Assembly (NCBI GenBank): GCA_016550485.1 | Contig: JABXGV010000275.1 | Span: 1 to 12,061, forward strand | Direction of reading: 5' to 3' | DNA from: an archaeon | GTDB taxonomy: Archaea; Asgardarchaeota; Hermodarchaeia; Hermodarchaeales; Hermodarchaeaceae | Length of the DNA: 12,061 nucleotides | Part shown: piece after piece, positions 1-7,042 of the stretch | Position numbering within the stretch: position 1 is the first letter of the stretch | Layout of the letters: each line of letters opens with the position of its first letter | Made by a program: the position numbers and the translations under genes | Notes under the pieces: model-generated | Database searches by the model: none | What the model saw: the letters and a program-made list of their open reading frames with translations, nothing else | What the model was told of the DNA's origin: nothing

Positions 1-1
1 A

Positions 2-490
2 AATAGCCTAACGACCTGGCCTGGGTATGTGCATCCTGATGACAGACTCTGGTCAAATATCCTAGCTTATCTTCTCACCCTCTTTACTATCCTTACTCTC
101 GGTCGCTTCCTCAAAGACGACATCCGCGCCGATTGGTGGTTCACCCTACTGTTTAACATTGGCACCATGCTCCTGTTGGCTCTGATTTTAGTACTGAGTC
201 TTATTGGCTTGAGTGGCAGGTTTCGACCGAAGGGGCTCACAGAGAAAGCTAAAGCTAAGGACCGTTCAAAAGAGGTTGCCTCTCGTCTAATTCTCTTTGC
301 GCTACTCGTCGGTGCAGTTATGGTGGCTGGCCAAACCGGTCTAATACTTCTTTGGGACTACTTCTATACATTGTTCGAGTCGCCCCTTAGTTACTACTAT
401 ATTTCTGTTACCCTTGGGAGTATCGCGACTCTAATCCTGTTCACTCTAGGAATAGTTCTACGATCAAAATACGAAGCAGTTCGAACCTAG
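2..490 (+). CDS. Four-helix integral membrane protein of unknown function (probably 5'-truncated by the window edge)
   Basis: I do not recognise this family. The frame is open from base 2, so the gene may begin outside the window. The only start codon in frame before the first helix is GTG at 29 (153 residues from there), and it has no convincing ribosome binding site. Counting from that GTG, hydrophobic segments lie at about residues 9-25, 37-61, 86-108 and 122-144. A basic, lysine-rich loop (about 64-82, RFRPKG then KAKAKDRSK) separates helices 2 and 3, and the short tail ends with charged residues. This predicts a four-pass membrane protein with the loop and both ends on the cytoplasmic side. 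No catalytic motif, signal peptidase site or conserved polar residue within the helices stands out. It is the only plus-strand gene on the left side and converges on the HerA-like gene with a 70-base gap. Confidence 0.6.
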   Translation, partial: NSLTTWPGYVHPDDRLWSNILAYLLTLFTILTLGRFLKDDIRADWWFTLLFNIGTMLLLALILVLSLIGLSGRFRPKGLTEKAKAKDRSKEVASRLILFALLVGAVMVAGQTGLILLWDYFYTLFESPLSYYYISVTLGSIATLILFTLGIVLRSKYEAVRT

Positions 491-560
491 CAGTAACTGT
501 AAAATTGGCTCTGTACAGAGAATGAAGTGGGTGTGCCACACAGCAAACTCACCTCACTTT
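491..560. terminator. Convergent intergenic spacer with palindromes, possible bidirectional terminator
   Basis: The 70 bases between two converging genes hold a perfect 12-base palindrome, CTCTGTACAGAG (509-520), and an imperfect stem. In the stem AAGTGGGTG (525-533) faces CACCTCACTT (550-559): nine pairs with one bulged T and a 16-base loop. There is no long T-run on either strand, so the terminator role rests on position and dyad symmetry only. Confidence 0.35.
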
Positions 561-2927
561 CTAATAGCGAAGGAACGGTTTGCCTTTAAGAATCCGGCTA
601 ATTATCGAGTTAATTTTTGCTCGCTCTACAATGTCTTCGAAACGGCGTTTAATATGGGAGATATTCACCTTTTCAGGATTAACACGAAGTTTCTTAGCTA
701 GTGCTAGGAAGAGGCGCTTGAAATCATAGAGTAGACGTCTCTCCTCCGCCTCGCCTTCAGTGACAGCGAGCCCCTGTTCTATAGCGGCGCGCAGCTCGTT
801 GATGTAATACACTTTCGCTTTTTCGTAGCTCATGTCCTTCTCTTTTATTAGCTCCCGCAAGAAGGGGAGGCCAAACTTTGATCGGGCTATCTTTTCAAGA
901 CGCGCTAAGAGCGCGTTGAGAATATCATCATGAGACAGTGTATCGTAGTCTTCAAGTTGGGTGGGGATTTGCCTGACAAGCTCCTGTTCTTCTGTCAATG
1001 AACCAGAAAGTGGTACGGGTTCTGTAGTAATCGTAGTCCTTGGCTTCGGTTCTGGTGTAGTTCTTGTTGTGGACTTTGGTGTGGCCCTTCTTCTAGTTCG
1101 GCGTCTAGTTCGGGTTGTAGTCTTTGGTTTGGTTCGGCGTCTAGTTCGGGTTGTAGTCTCTGGAGTTGTAGCTATTGTAGTTTCTACAGTAGGCTCCTCT
1201 ACAGTGATTTTGATTGTCGGCTGTGGCGTAGTAACCTCTACTGTTTTAGGGGGTTCAATCTCCACTCTTGGTTCTTGCGTTGTGATTTTGATTGTCGGCT
1301 GTGGTGTGACTATCTCTGTTGTTCCAACCTCAGTCGTTTCATGGACTGGTGTTGGTACAGTTATGTCCTGAGTTGGTTTTGGAATCTCAGATTCGCGAAG
1401 CATTCTTGGTTTTGGCTCAGCAGTTTCATGCGCGATTTCGGGCACCGGGGCGTCACTAACTACTGTTGGTGCAGGGGTTTCGGGCTCTTGTTTAGGTATC
1501 GCCTTTGGCGTCTTGAACTGTCGTTTAGCTGTAGCCTTTGGGACCTTGGTCTTTGGTTGTTGTTCAGTTGCTGACGGCGTTTTAGGTGCTTGTTCTGTTC
1601 TTCCTTTCAGCACAGGTCTGGGCGTGGGAGTCATATCAAAGCTCAGAATCTTCTTGCCCTGAGCAAGTCGTTGAACATCGTCTTCAGTCAAGGTCAAATG
1701 CTGAGTTAGCAGCCATCGGGTCCTAACGCGAATCATGTTATTCGGTAAAGTGGGATTCACAACAAGGAAGCGAGCGAGTGTTAAACGAGAGATTTCGTCG
1801 ATTAGAGGGGCTTGATTCTGCTCGCCAATAGACTGGTCTAGGAGATGCTGGATTGTCTTTTGGGATTGTGGTGAGATAATTCGACCTAAGCCTAGAGTGT
1901 TAAACTGGTCAAAGGCCTTGTAATCGAGGTCTCGAGGAGACTGAGTAGCCACCATGCAGATAATGCCGTACTTACGAGCTTGACGGAAAAGCATTAGGAA
2001 AGTATCCTTGGGCCCGGGCTTGAGGGTGCCTGCTGGCACGAATGGTGCAATCTCGTCGGTGAAGAAAACGAGCCTTGGCGTCCTGCTGGAGCCTTGCTGC
2101 AGCATCCAACTATACATCTGACTGAGGAGGATGGAGACAAAAAACATCTTCTCCTCCTCGCTCCTCAATGTCTTCAAGAAGAAGATGTTCAACGGAGTTT
2201 TCCCCTCTACCTTTTCTATAATCCTGGAAAAGTCGATAGGTTCTCCAGTACTGAAGAGCAGTTGGGAGGCTCCAATTGTCAAACTCCGTATAGCATGACT
2301 CAAGCGCAGCCGTTCTGATGGTTTCATGTACTTATCCAGTGGTATTCCTAGCTCCTCTGGGGTGAGAGCAACTAAATCCGCTAGTTCAGAGAGATTACTG
2401 ATTTCGCGCTTTCTATCCCAGAAATATTTCAGTATCTCGAAAATAACGGCGAAGGCTCGACTCTCATGGGTACCAGGCAGCCCCGCGGTTTTAATTAATA
2501 CGCGAACAAGCGTGCGTGACGAGTTATCAATAATCCTGATAACATCCTCTGTATCAGCCTTGCGGCTAGGCATAACAAGGGGATTCACAGAAATACGCGC
2601 ACCCTTCGAGCTAGCGGGAGTAAAGATTCGGACAGCAACCTTCTCCTTGAACTCCTCTTGTAGTTCCCTGCTTATCCCATTCTTTTCTAGCTCTTCTGGA
2701 TTTCCTGGTATTGCAAGACTCGCTAGGTCTCCCTGTGGATCAAGAGCAATAATGGGTATTCCGTGACGCGCTGCCTCCTCGAGAATTATCTTGCAAAAGA
2801 CAGTCTTGCCGGAGCCAGTGGTCCCAAAGGTTCCGAGATGTCGCCGGAGCATATTAGCGTCAAGATGAACCAGTTCATCCGTAACTTCTCCATCAGGCGT
2901 AAAGCGGTACCCTATCCAGAATTTCAT
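561..2927 (-). CDS. HerA/DUF87-family P-loop ATPase with a long repetitive Thr/Pro linker and Arg-rich patch
   Basis: Predicted hexameric DNA-translocase-type ATPase of the HerA/FtsK clan. Numbered from ATG 2927 (788 residues), Walker A is GTTGSGKT at 35-42, Walker B is LVFFTDE at 286-292, and the motif after it is ATQS at 327-330. The segment after Walker A, on through ALDPQGDL, resembles family members whose P-loop lies near the N-terminus. Residues about 432-640 are low complexity, rich in Thr, Pro, Lys and Glu. They contain TPQPTIKIT twice, 26 residues apart, then an Arg/Thr block at about 591-624 with TRTRRRT repeats. A charged helical domain (about 641-788) closes the protein. The frame also allows TTG at 2993, which adds 22 residues. 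I prefer the ATG because the TATA-like box at 3000-3007 would place transcription start downstream of that TTG, and because family alignment begins about FWIGYRF. No NurA nuclease or DNA-repair partner is nearby, so the role (DNA processing, segregation or defence) is open. Confidence 0.85.
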   Translation of the reverse strand: MKFWIGYRFTPDGEVTDELVHLDANMLRRHLGTFGTTGSGKTVFCKIILEEAARHGIPIIALDPQGDLASLAIPGNPEELEKNGISRELQEEFKEKVAVRIFTPASSKGARISVNPLVMPSRKADTEDVIRIIDNSSRTLVRVLIKTAGLPGTHESRAFAVIFEILKYFWDRKREISNLSELADLVALTPEELGIPLDKYMKPSERLRLSHAIRSLTIGASQLLFSTGEPIDFSRIIEKVEGKTPLNIFFLKTLRSEEEKMFFVSILLSQMYSWMLQQGSSRTPRLVFFTDEIAPFVPAGTLKPGPKDTFLMLFRQARKYGIICMVATQSPRDLDYKAFDQFNTLGLGRIISPQSQKTIQHLLDQSIGEQNQAPLIDEISRLTLARFLVVNPTLPNNMIRVRTRWLLTQHLTLTEDDVQRLAQGKKILSFDMTPTPRPVLKGRTEQAPKTPSATEQQPKTKVPKATAKRQFKTPKAIPKQEPETPAPTVVSDAPVPEIAHETAEPKPRMLRESEIPKPTQDITVPTPVHETTEVGTTEIVTPQPTIKITTQEPRVEIEPPKTVEVTTPQPTIKITVEEPTVETTIATTPETTTRTRRRTKPKTTTRTRRRTRRRATPKSTTRTTPEPKPRTTITTEPVPLSGSLTEEQELVRQIPTQLEDYDTLSHDDILNALLARLEKIARSKFGLPFLRELIKEKDMSYEKAKVYYINELRAAIEQGLAVTEGEAEERRLLYDFKRLFLALAKKLRVNPEKVNISHIKRRFEDIVERAKINSIISRILKGKPFLRY
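1096..1159. repeat. Two near-tandem 28-base repeats (36-base period) within the HerA-like gene
   Basis: The same 28 bases, beginning GTTCGGCGTCTAG, occur at 1096-1123 and 1132-1159. The period of 36 bases is 12 codons and yields the repeated TTTRTRRRT units of the Arg-rich patch. The identity at DNA level, not only protein level, suggests recent duplication. Confidence 0.75.
1204..1304. repeat. Direct 23-base repeat (78-base period) within the HerA-like gene
   Basis: The 23 bases starting GTGATTTTGATTGTCGG occur identically at 1204-1226 and 1282-1304. They encode the duplicated TPQPTIKIT element of the linker, 26 residues apart. The frame is kept. Confidence 0.75.
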
Positions 2928-2999
2928 TATATCCACTTCATTGGCTTGAGGAATTCCTCTCAGTTTCGTTATGTCCTCTGTAGAAATATCCAATTCGAA

Positions 3000-3008
3000 G
3001 GCTATAAA
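3000..3008 (-). promoter_or_regulatory. TATA-like box for the HerA-like gene
   Basis: The minus strand reads GTTTATAGC in the 95-base gap behind the SerRS stop. An archaeal start of transcription about 25 bases on would fall near 2979, giving a leader of about 50 bases to ATG 2927. Inferred from motif and spacing only. Confidence 0.35.
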
Positions 3009-3088
3009 CTATCTGTTTGCTATAGCAAGATATTCCGACCTTTTCAACTCTTCTTAGTTAACAGTTCGAGATTGGTATTTGTGCTCTG

Positions 3089-4468
3089 CTAGCTCTCTCT
3101 CATATGAAGCGGTGTGATGTACTTGCTTGGTGCTGCTTCGATTGGTTTCAAATACTTCAATAGAGGCTTTGGTATGAGGATACGACCATCGGATTGACGG
3201 TTATTCTCTAGCACCGCGGTAATCGCACGAGTAGTCGCAATCACCGTAGAGTTCAAAGTATGCACGAAACCCTTGGTGGGGTACCCTCTTTTCTCGGCAA
3301 ACCGGAGATCGAGTCGAGCTGATTGATAATCCGTGCAGTTACTGCAAGAGACCATCTCTCGGTACTTGCCCTGAGACGGCATCCAGACCTCCATATCGTA
3401 GGTTTTCGCTGCCACTTTTCCAAGGTCGCCGCTGCACATGTTCACGATACGGAAGGGAAGACCAAGAGGGCGCCAAATATCTTCAACATACTTGATCATC
3501 TTCTCCATCCACTCCCAAGAGTCATCGGGGTGGCAGAAAACGAACTGCTCAACTTTGGAGAACTGGTGAACTCGAAATATGCCCTTCGTGTCCTTGCCGT
3601 GGGCTCCTGCTTCTTTCCGATAGCAAGGGCTATATCCTGCGAACAGTAGAGGCAATTCTTCAATTTCAAGGACCTCATTCATGAATCGGGCTGCGATAGG
3701 ATGCTCGGACGTAGCAATAAGGTAGAGGTCCAGGTCCTCTAGCTTGTAAAGAGCGTCTTCGAAGGCACCGATATCAGTTACTCCGCTATATGCAGCATGA
3801 GTTAGTAAATGTGGGGGGATAATTGGCTTGAACCCGAAACGGCTGATACTATCTAGAGCGTATAGGGCTAATGCGAGATCAAGAAATACAACGTCATGTG
3901 TTAAGTAGTAGTACCTTGCCCCGCTTGTTTTTGCAGCACGTTCGATGTCTATCATCCCTGTTTGTTCAGAGATGTCATAATGGCTGAACGGTTGTTCTTC
4001 CGTGACGGTGTACTCGGCTGGGACTCCTTGAGCATCAGCTAGAAATTGTTCAAGGTACTCCTGCCAGACCCGTGGTTTACCAATGTACTTGATTGGCCGG
4101 TTCTCGGTTTCATCCTTTCCCTCAGGAACACTCTCATGCGTAATGTTTGGGATACTCCGCAGTACAGCTGTCCTCTGCTTCTCAATCTTCTCGACCCGCT
4201 GCTCTTCTTTAGAAACCTTCTCCGATAGAAGCTTAGTTTCCCTAATCAGTTGCTGCTTTTCCTTCTGATTCTTAGTTTTAGCGATACGTCGAGAAACCTC
4301 GTTTCGCTGGCGTTGTAGCTCGCTCACCTTCGCTCGTGCCTTGCGCCACTTAGCATCAAGTCTAACCGCTTGGTCAACAACGCTAGGGTCTAGTCCGCGT
4401 CGGCGCTGGGACCAGCGAAGTTTTTCAGGATTATTCCGCACTGCTTCAAGTATGCTCCAAGCACTCAA
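3089..4468 (-). CDS. serS: Seryl-tRNA synthetase (class II)
   Basis: Cytoplasmic enzyme that charges tRNA-Ser (and tRNA-Sec where present) with serine, using ATP. At 459 residues it is slightly longer than the usual 420-430. The N-terminal coiled-coil tRNA-binding arm is clear at about 30-105 (charged heptads such as WRKARAKVSELQRQRNEVS). The catalytic core carries the serine-binding TSE triad at 253-255. Motif 2 runs through CYRKEAG and FRVHQFSKVE (282-307). Motif 3 (411-430) contains ENNRQSDGR. About 30 residues between the arm and the core (134-163, VWQEYLEQF onward) look longer than in bacterial enzymes. The start is TTG: GGTG at 4476-4479 (minus strand) lies seven bases upstream, and no ATG exists near the expected N-terminus. 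It is the ordinary, not the methanogen-type, SerRS. The stop lies 161 bases before ATG 2927 of the HerA-like gene. Confidence 0.97.
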   Translation of the reverse strand: MSAWSILEAVRNNPEKLRWSQRRRGLDPSVVDQAVRLDAKWRKARAKVSELQRQRNEVSRRIAKTKNQKEKQQLIRETKLLSEKVSKEEQRVEKIEKQRTAVLRSIPNITHESVPEGKDETENRPIKYIGKPRVWQEYLEQFLADAQGVPAEYTVTEEQPFSHYDISEQTGMIDIERAAKTSGARYYYLTHDVVFLDLALALYALDSISRFGFKPIIPPHLLTHAAYSGVTDIGAFEDALYKLEDLDLYLIATSEHPIAARFMNEVLEIEELPLLFAGYSPCYRKEAGAHGKDTKGIFRVHQFSKVEQFVFCHPDDSWEWMEKMIKYVEDIWRPLGLPFRIVNMCSGDLGKVAAKTYDMEVWMPSQGKYREMVSCSNCTDYQSARLDLRFAEKRGYPTKGFVHTLNSTVIATTRAITAVLENNRQSDGRILIPKPLLKYLKPIEAAPSKYITPLHMRES

Positions 4469-4482
4469 TTTCCTACACCTAC

Positions 4483-4499
4483 AGGGCTCTCACAGCCCT
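4483..4499 (-). promoter_or_regulatory. Short stem-loop in the serS leader, next to its ribosome binding site
   Basis: AGGGCT (4483-4488) and AGCCCT (4494-4499) form a six-pair stem with a five-base loop, ending three bases before the Shine-Dalgarno GGTG of serS. It could affect ribosome access, but short stems like this also occur by chance. Confidence 0.3.
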
Positions 4500-4568
4500 T
4501 GCCCCTAAAAGCATTCCTTTATCCGTCAAGAACGCTATTCTTTGGCTGGAGATGGCATTCACGTCTCG

Positions 4569-4576
4569 AATATAAA
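4569..4576 (-). promoter_or_regulatory. TATA box for serS
   Basis: The minus strand reads TTTATATT, close to the archaeal TATA consensus TTTATATA. Transcription would begin near 4546 and give a leader of about 78 bases, including the 4483-4499 stem-loop. It is the best TATA match that I found in the spacer. Confidence 0.5.
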
Positions 4577-4606
4577 GGGTTCAAGCCATTTCGAACGTGC
4601 TGGGAA

Positions 4607-4637
4607 CTGGCAGGTCATTGTCTTTACAAACTGCCAG
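4607..4637 (-). terminator. Hairpin downstream of the toroid-protein gene, possible 3' end signal
   Basis: CTGGCAG (4607-4613) and CTGCCAG (4631-4637) pair perfectly over seven bases. Within the 17-base loop, TTGT and ACAA can pair four more around CTTT. It lies about 90 bases after the stop of the toroid gene and before the serS TATA box, so a 3' end or transcript-stability role is plausible. There is no T-run. Confidence 0.35.
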
Positions 4638-4727
4638 CCAATCAAATAGCGTCGAGGCATAAAGTACCAGCACTCAGTGTTTATGTGCGCACACGACTCT
4701 CATCGGCTACGGCTCATTGGGTGTTTT

Positions 4728-5936
4728 CTAGATCCACTTCCTCCGACGTGCGAAGATCACTAGAATCACGAGAAAGACTACAACAACGATTCCACCTACA
4801 ATTAGCCACGGAAACTGGGGTGGGTCGTAGACTAGTATCTCAAGTAGCAAGTCTGTCTGATTCAGCAGAACAAGAGTTTGAATAGCCCAATTCGTTTGTT
4901 GAGCGAGAGCGGTTCCTTCTGCCGTATCAGAGAAGCCCCCCTCGGTGGTCTGTTTGGAAATCACCCACGAAGCAATGGTATCATTCTGCAGCTGCAACTG
5001 GCTTTCTGCACCGAGGATAAACAATGTGCGAACAGCATAATAGGTGGCAATTTGAGTGGATACGATGTCATCAGGAGTAGCACTGTAGCCCCCAAGATAG
5101 TGTGGGTAATTAGTGTTGTTTTGGAAGCAGGACAAGACGAACTGGAGTGCTGCGGCCTGGTCTATTACGTCGAGTTCGTCAAGGATTTCTAGACTACGAA
5201 CAGCCATAAAGGTGGATTGAAGGTCAGCAATTGTAGCATTGGGGCTATTCATGAAGCCGCCGTAGCTCGGTGAGATTGTTGGTGAGAGCACTTGACAAGA
5301 GTTCAGCCAAGGAGCGATTATTGTCATGTTTATCTCGTCAATATAGGGGGCGTAGATCTCCTCGTCACCGAAGAGTTCCAGAACATAATAGGTTGCCGCA
5401 ATAGTAGCGTTGGCATCGATGGTGTCGGCAAAGCCGCCATAGGTCACTGGATACACCGTTTCGTTCAGCCTTTGGTGACATGCCGTAAAGTTAACGACAA
5501 TCGTGTAATCAACCGCGAAGGTCGCGTTTACGTGGTGCAACGTCTGGATGGCTAAAGAGGTAGCAGTCAAAGAAGCGTTTTCCGCCCCATCAAATAGATA
5601 GAATCCGCCATAATTCGTGTTGTTCGCCACAATAGTATCGTTCCAAAATCCCTGTACCCAGCTAGACATGTTAGCCCATAAATCCCAATCTGGATGGGTG
5701 GCGTTCGCATCAGCCCAGCCATCAAGAGCGCCAATGACACTAACAATTGCGTGTGAGGCCGATAAAGTCGGAGATTCCGCGTCTGGATGGGATAGCGCTC
5801 CCCCAGATTCATGGAAACAAGAAGCCGCAAAAGAAACAACGCGCTGTTTGCGCGTCTCTGCTCCTGCAACTGCGGCAGGGCTAAGACAAGCAAGGACGAT
5901 TAGGCTAAAGAGTAGAACTCCAAGATATTTACGCAA
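4728..5936 (-). CDS. Secreted, C-terminally anchored prenyltransferase/squalene-cyclase-repeat (alpha/alpha toroid) protein
   Basis: Predicted cell-surface protein. From TTG 5936 it has 402 residues. A signal peptide (RKYLGVLLFSLIVLACL, cleavage probably near AVAGA at about 25) leads into an ectodomain, a C-terminal helix (about 376-395) and a basic stop-transfer RRRK. The ectodomain contains six repeats marked by GGA, YGGF, YGGF, YGGF, LGGY and EGGF at about 45, 109, 166, 225, 281 and 332. Each is followed by a helix such as ATYYVLELF, and SCF/ACH/SCQ turns precede several. This is the pattern of alpha6/alpha6 toroid folds. There are 14 N-X-S/T sequons, suggesting dense glycosylation. I see no DXDD cyclase motif, no zinc-site pattern of farnesyltransferase beta subunits and no GCGEQ thioester, so a binding or structural role is more likely than catalysis. 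The start is chosen because GGAGG (5945-5949) lies eight bases upstream; a second in-frame TTG at 5951 lacks this. Confidence 0.8.
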   Translation of the reverse strand: MRKYLGVLLFSLIVLACLSPAAVAGAETRKQRVVSFAASCFHESGGALSHPDAESPTLSASHAIVSVIGALDGWADANATHPDWDLWANMSSWVQGFWNDTIVANNTNYGGFYLFDGAENASLTATSLAIQTLHHVNATFAVDYTIVVNFTACHQRLNETVYPVTYGGFADTIDANATIAATYYVLELFGDEEIYAPYIDEINMTIIAPWLNSCQVLSPTISPSYGGFMNSPNATIADLQSTFMAVRSLEILDELDVIDQAAALQFVLSCFQNNTNYPHYLGGYSATPDDIVSTQIATYYAVRTLFILGAESQLQLQNDTIASWVISKQTTEGGFSDTAEGTALAQQTNWAIQTLVLLNQTDLLLEILVYDPPQFPWLIVGGIVVVVFLVILVIFARRRKWI

Positions 5937-5984
5937 TTGTTTTTCCTCCAAGTTACTACGGGCTTCCCGATACTGGGCGAATTC

Positions 5985-5993
5985 CCTTAAAAG
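5985..5993 (-). promoter_or_regulatory. Possible TATA-like element for the toroid-protein gene
   Basis: The 85 bases between the reductase stop and TTG 5936 contain CTTTTAAGG on the minus strand. A start about 25 bases on would leave a leader of roughly 28 bases that carries the GGAGG site. The motif is weak. Confidence 0.25.
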
Positions 5994-6021
5994 ATTTCGT
6001 TCCAGTCACGACAAGGCGTAA

Positions 6022-6942
6022 TCAATCGGGTTTAACAGACAACCAATGGGTAACTGCAACCACAGCGTCACCACAAGCCGTCACAATCTGACGGGGTGAA
6101 TTACTGTGCACGTCTCCAATCGCATATACTTGTGGGATACTAGTTTGTTTGAACTGGTCGGTGATGATGTATCCCTTTTCGTCGGTTTTAACGCCTGCAG
6201 CGGCTATCTCGCTGTTCGGGCGGACTCCTACTGCCATGAAGACGCCTTGGACGGGCAGGGTCCACTCCTTTCCGGTTCTTTTGTTGCGGAGTTTGACCTC
6301 TGTGACCACTTTTTCGCCTACTATTTCTGTGAGAATAGTGTCCCAGAGAATCTCGACCTTTTCGTGTCGCTTTAGGCGTTCCGCGTAGGTGTGTGCAGCG
6401 CGTAGCTTATCCCTTCGGTGTACGAGATAGACTTTTTCGACGATGTTTGCGAGGAAGAGGGCTTCCATTGCTGCCGTGTTCCCTCCGCCAACTACTAGCG
6501 TGGTTCTCCCTCTAAAGAGGGGGCCATCGCAGGTTGCACAGAAACTAACGCCGCGTCCCTCTAATCGATCTTCACCTGGCACTCCGAGCCTTGCGTGGTG
6601 GGCTCCCATGGCTAATATCATTGCTGGGGCATGAAACTCCTCGCCGTCGGCAGTGATAGCTACTTTGAGCCTCTTATCAAGGAGTAGCTTTTCGACCGAT
6701 GTTAACTCCTTGAGTTCAGCTCCCGCCTTCGTAGTCTGTTCCTTCATTCTGGTAGCCAAGTCCGCGCCGCTAATCGACTCGTAGCTAGGATAATTCTCTA
6801 GCAACCAAGCGTTTATCATCTGACCACCTGCTATCCCCGCTTCAAGAATAGTAGTTTCGAGTCCCATACGCGCGGCATAGAGTCCCGCAGTCAGTCCACC
6901 TGGTCCTGCACCAACGATAATCAAGTCTCTTTTTTGAGTCAG
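6022..6942 (-). CDS. trxB: Thioredoxin reductase-like FAD/NAD(P)H flavoprotein (probable CTG start)
   Basis: Low-molecular-weight thioredoxin reductase type. It would pass electrons from NADPH through FAD and a redox disulfide to thioredoxin or a similar partner; none is encoded here. Numbered from CTG 6942 (306 residues), the FAD-binding GAGPGG lies at about 11-16. The active-site CATC (SFCATCDG) has cysteines at 135 and 138. The nucleotide-binding GGGNTA is at 152-157, the NADPH-type HRRDKLRA follows at about 175-182, and the second FAD motif is YAIGDV near the C-terminus. Start: the first standard start codon is TTG 6924, but it would cut into the first beta strand and has no binding site near it. 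CTG 6942 has GGTGA six bases upstream and restores the normal TQKRDLIIVGAGP beginning. The frame's upstream stop lies inside that GGTGA, so nothing longer is possible. The family assignment is firm; the physiological partner is unknown. Confidence 0.93.
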   Translation of the reverse strand: MTQKRDLIIVGAGPGGLTAGLYAARMGLETTILEAGIAGGQMINAWLLENYPSYESISGADLATRMKEQTTKAGAELKELTSVEKLLLDKRLKVAITADGEEFHAPAMILAMGAHHARLGVPGEDRLEGRGVSFCATCDGPLFRGRTTLVVGGGNTAAMEALFLANIVEKVYLVHRRDKLRAAHTYAERLKRHEKVEILWDTILTEIVGEKVVTEVKLRNKRTGKEWTLPVQGVFMAVGVRPNSEIAAAGVKTDEKGYIITDQFKQTSIPQVYAIGDVHSNSPRQIVTACGDAVVAVTHWLSVKPD

Positions 6943-6948
6943 CTTTAA

Positions 6949-6953
6949 TCACC
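6949..6953 (-). promoter_or_regulatory. Shine-Dalgarno site that decides the trxB start
   Basis: The minus strand reads GGTGA, a perfect match to the archaeal anti-Shine-Dalgarno, followed by TTAAAG and then CTG at 6942. The in-frame TTG at 6924 is 24 bases from it, too far for normal initiation. Confidence 0.55.
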
Positions 6954-7042
6954 TTTGTGGGGAAAGCGTTCTCCGAGGGTTATTTCTGCATTTTGTTTTC
7001 TTGAGTATTAAGTATTGGCAAATCTAGTTCCTAGGGTGATGT

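Noticed and set aside
961..1574. Valine- and tryptophan/serine-rich open frames on the plus strand
   Set aside because: They are the reverse complement of the Thr/Pro/Arg-rich linker of the HerA-like gene; the biased composition leaves the opposite strand open. No ribosome binding site or domain.
4575..4595. GGGTTCAAGCC, resembling a tRNA T-loop
   Set aside because: The flanking bases do not form the five-pair T-stem, and no anticodon or acceptor arm can be built around it.
4499..4885. 128-codon open frame on the plus strand spanning the spacer and the toroid gene end
   Set aside because: It covers dyads and the serS promoter, overlaps a better-supported gene on the other strand and encodes no recognisable sequence.
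5885..5936. Possible lipobox (VLAC) in the toroid protein signal peptide
   Set aside because: The residue at -2 is a leucine, which is atypical; a normal signal peptidase site (AVAGA) follows, and the protein already has a C-terminal membrane anchor.
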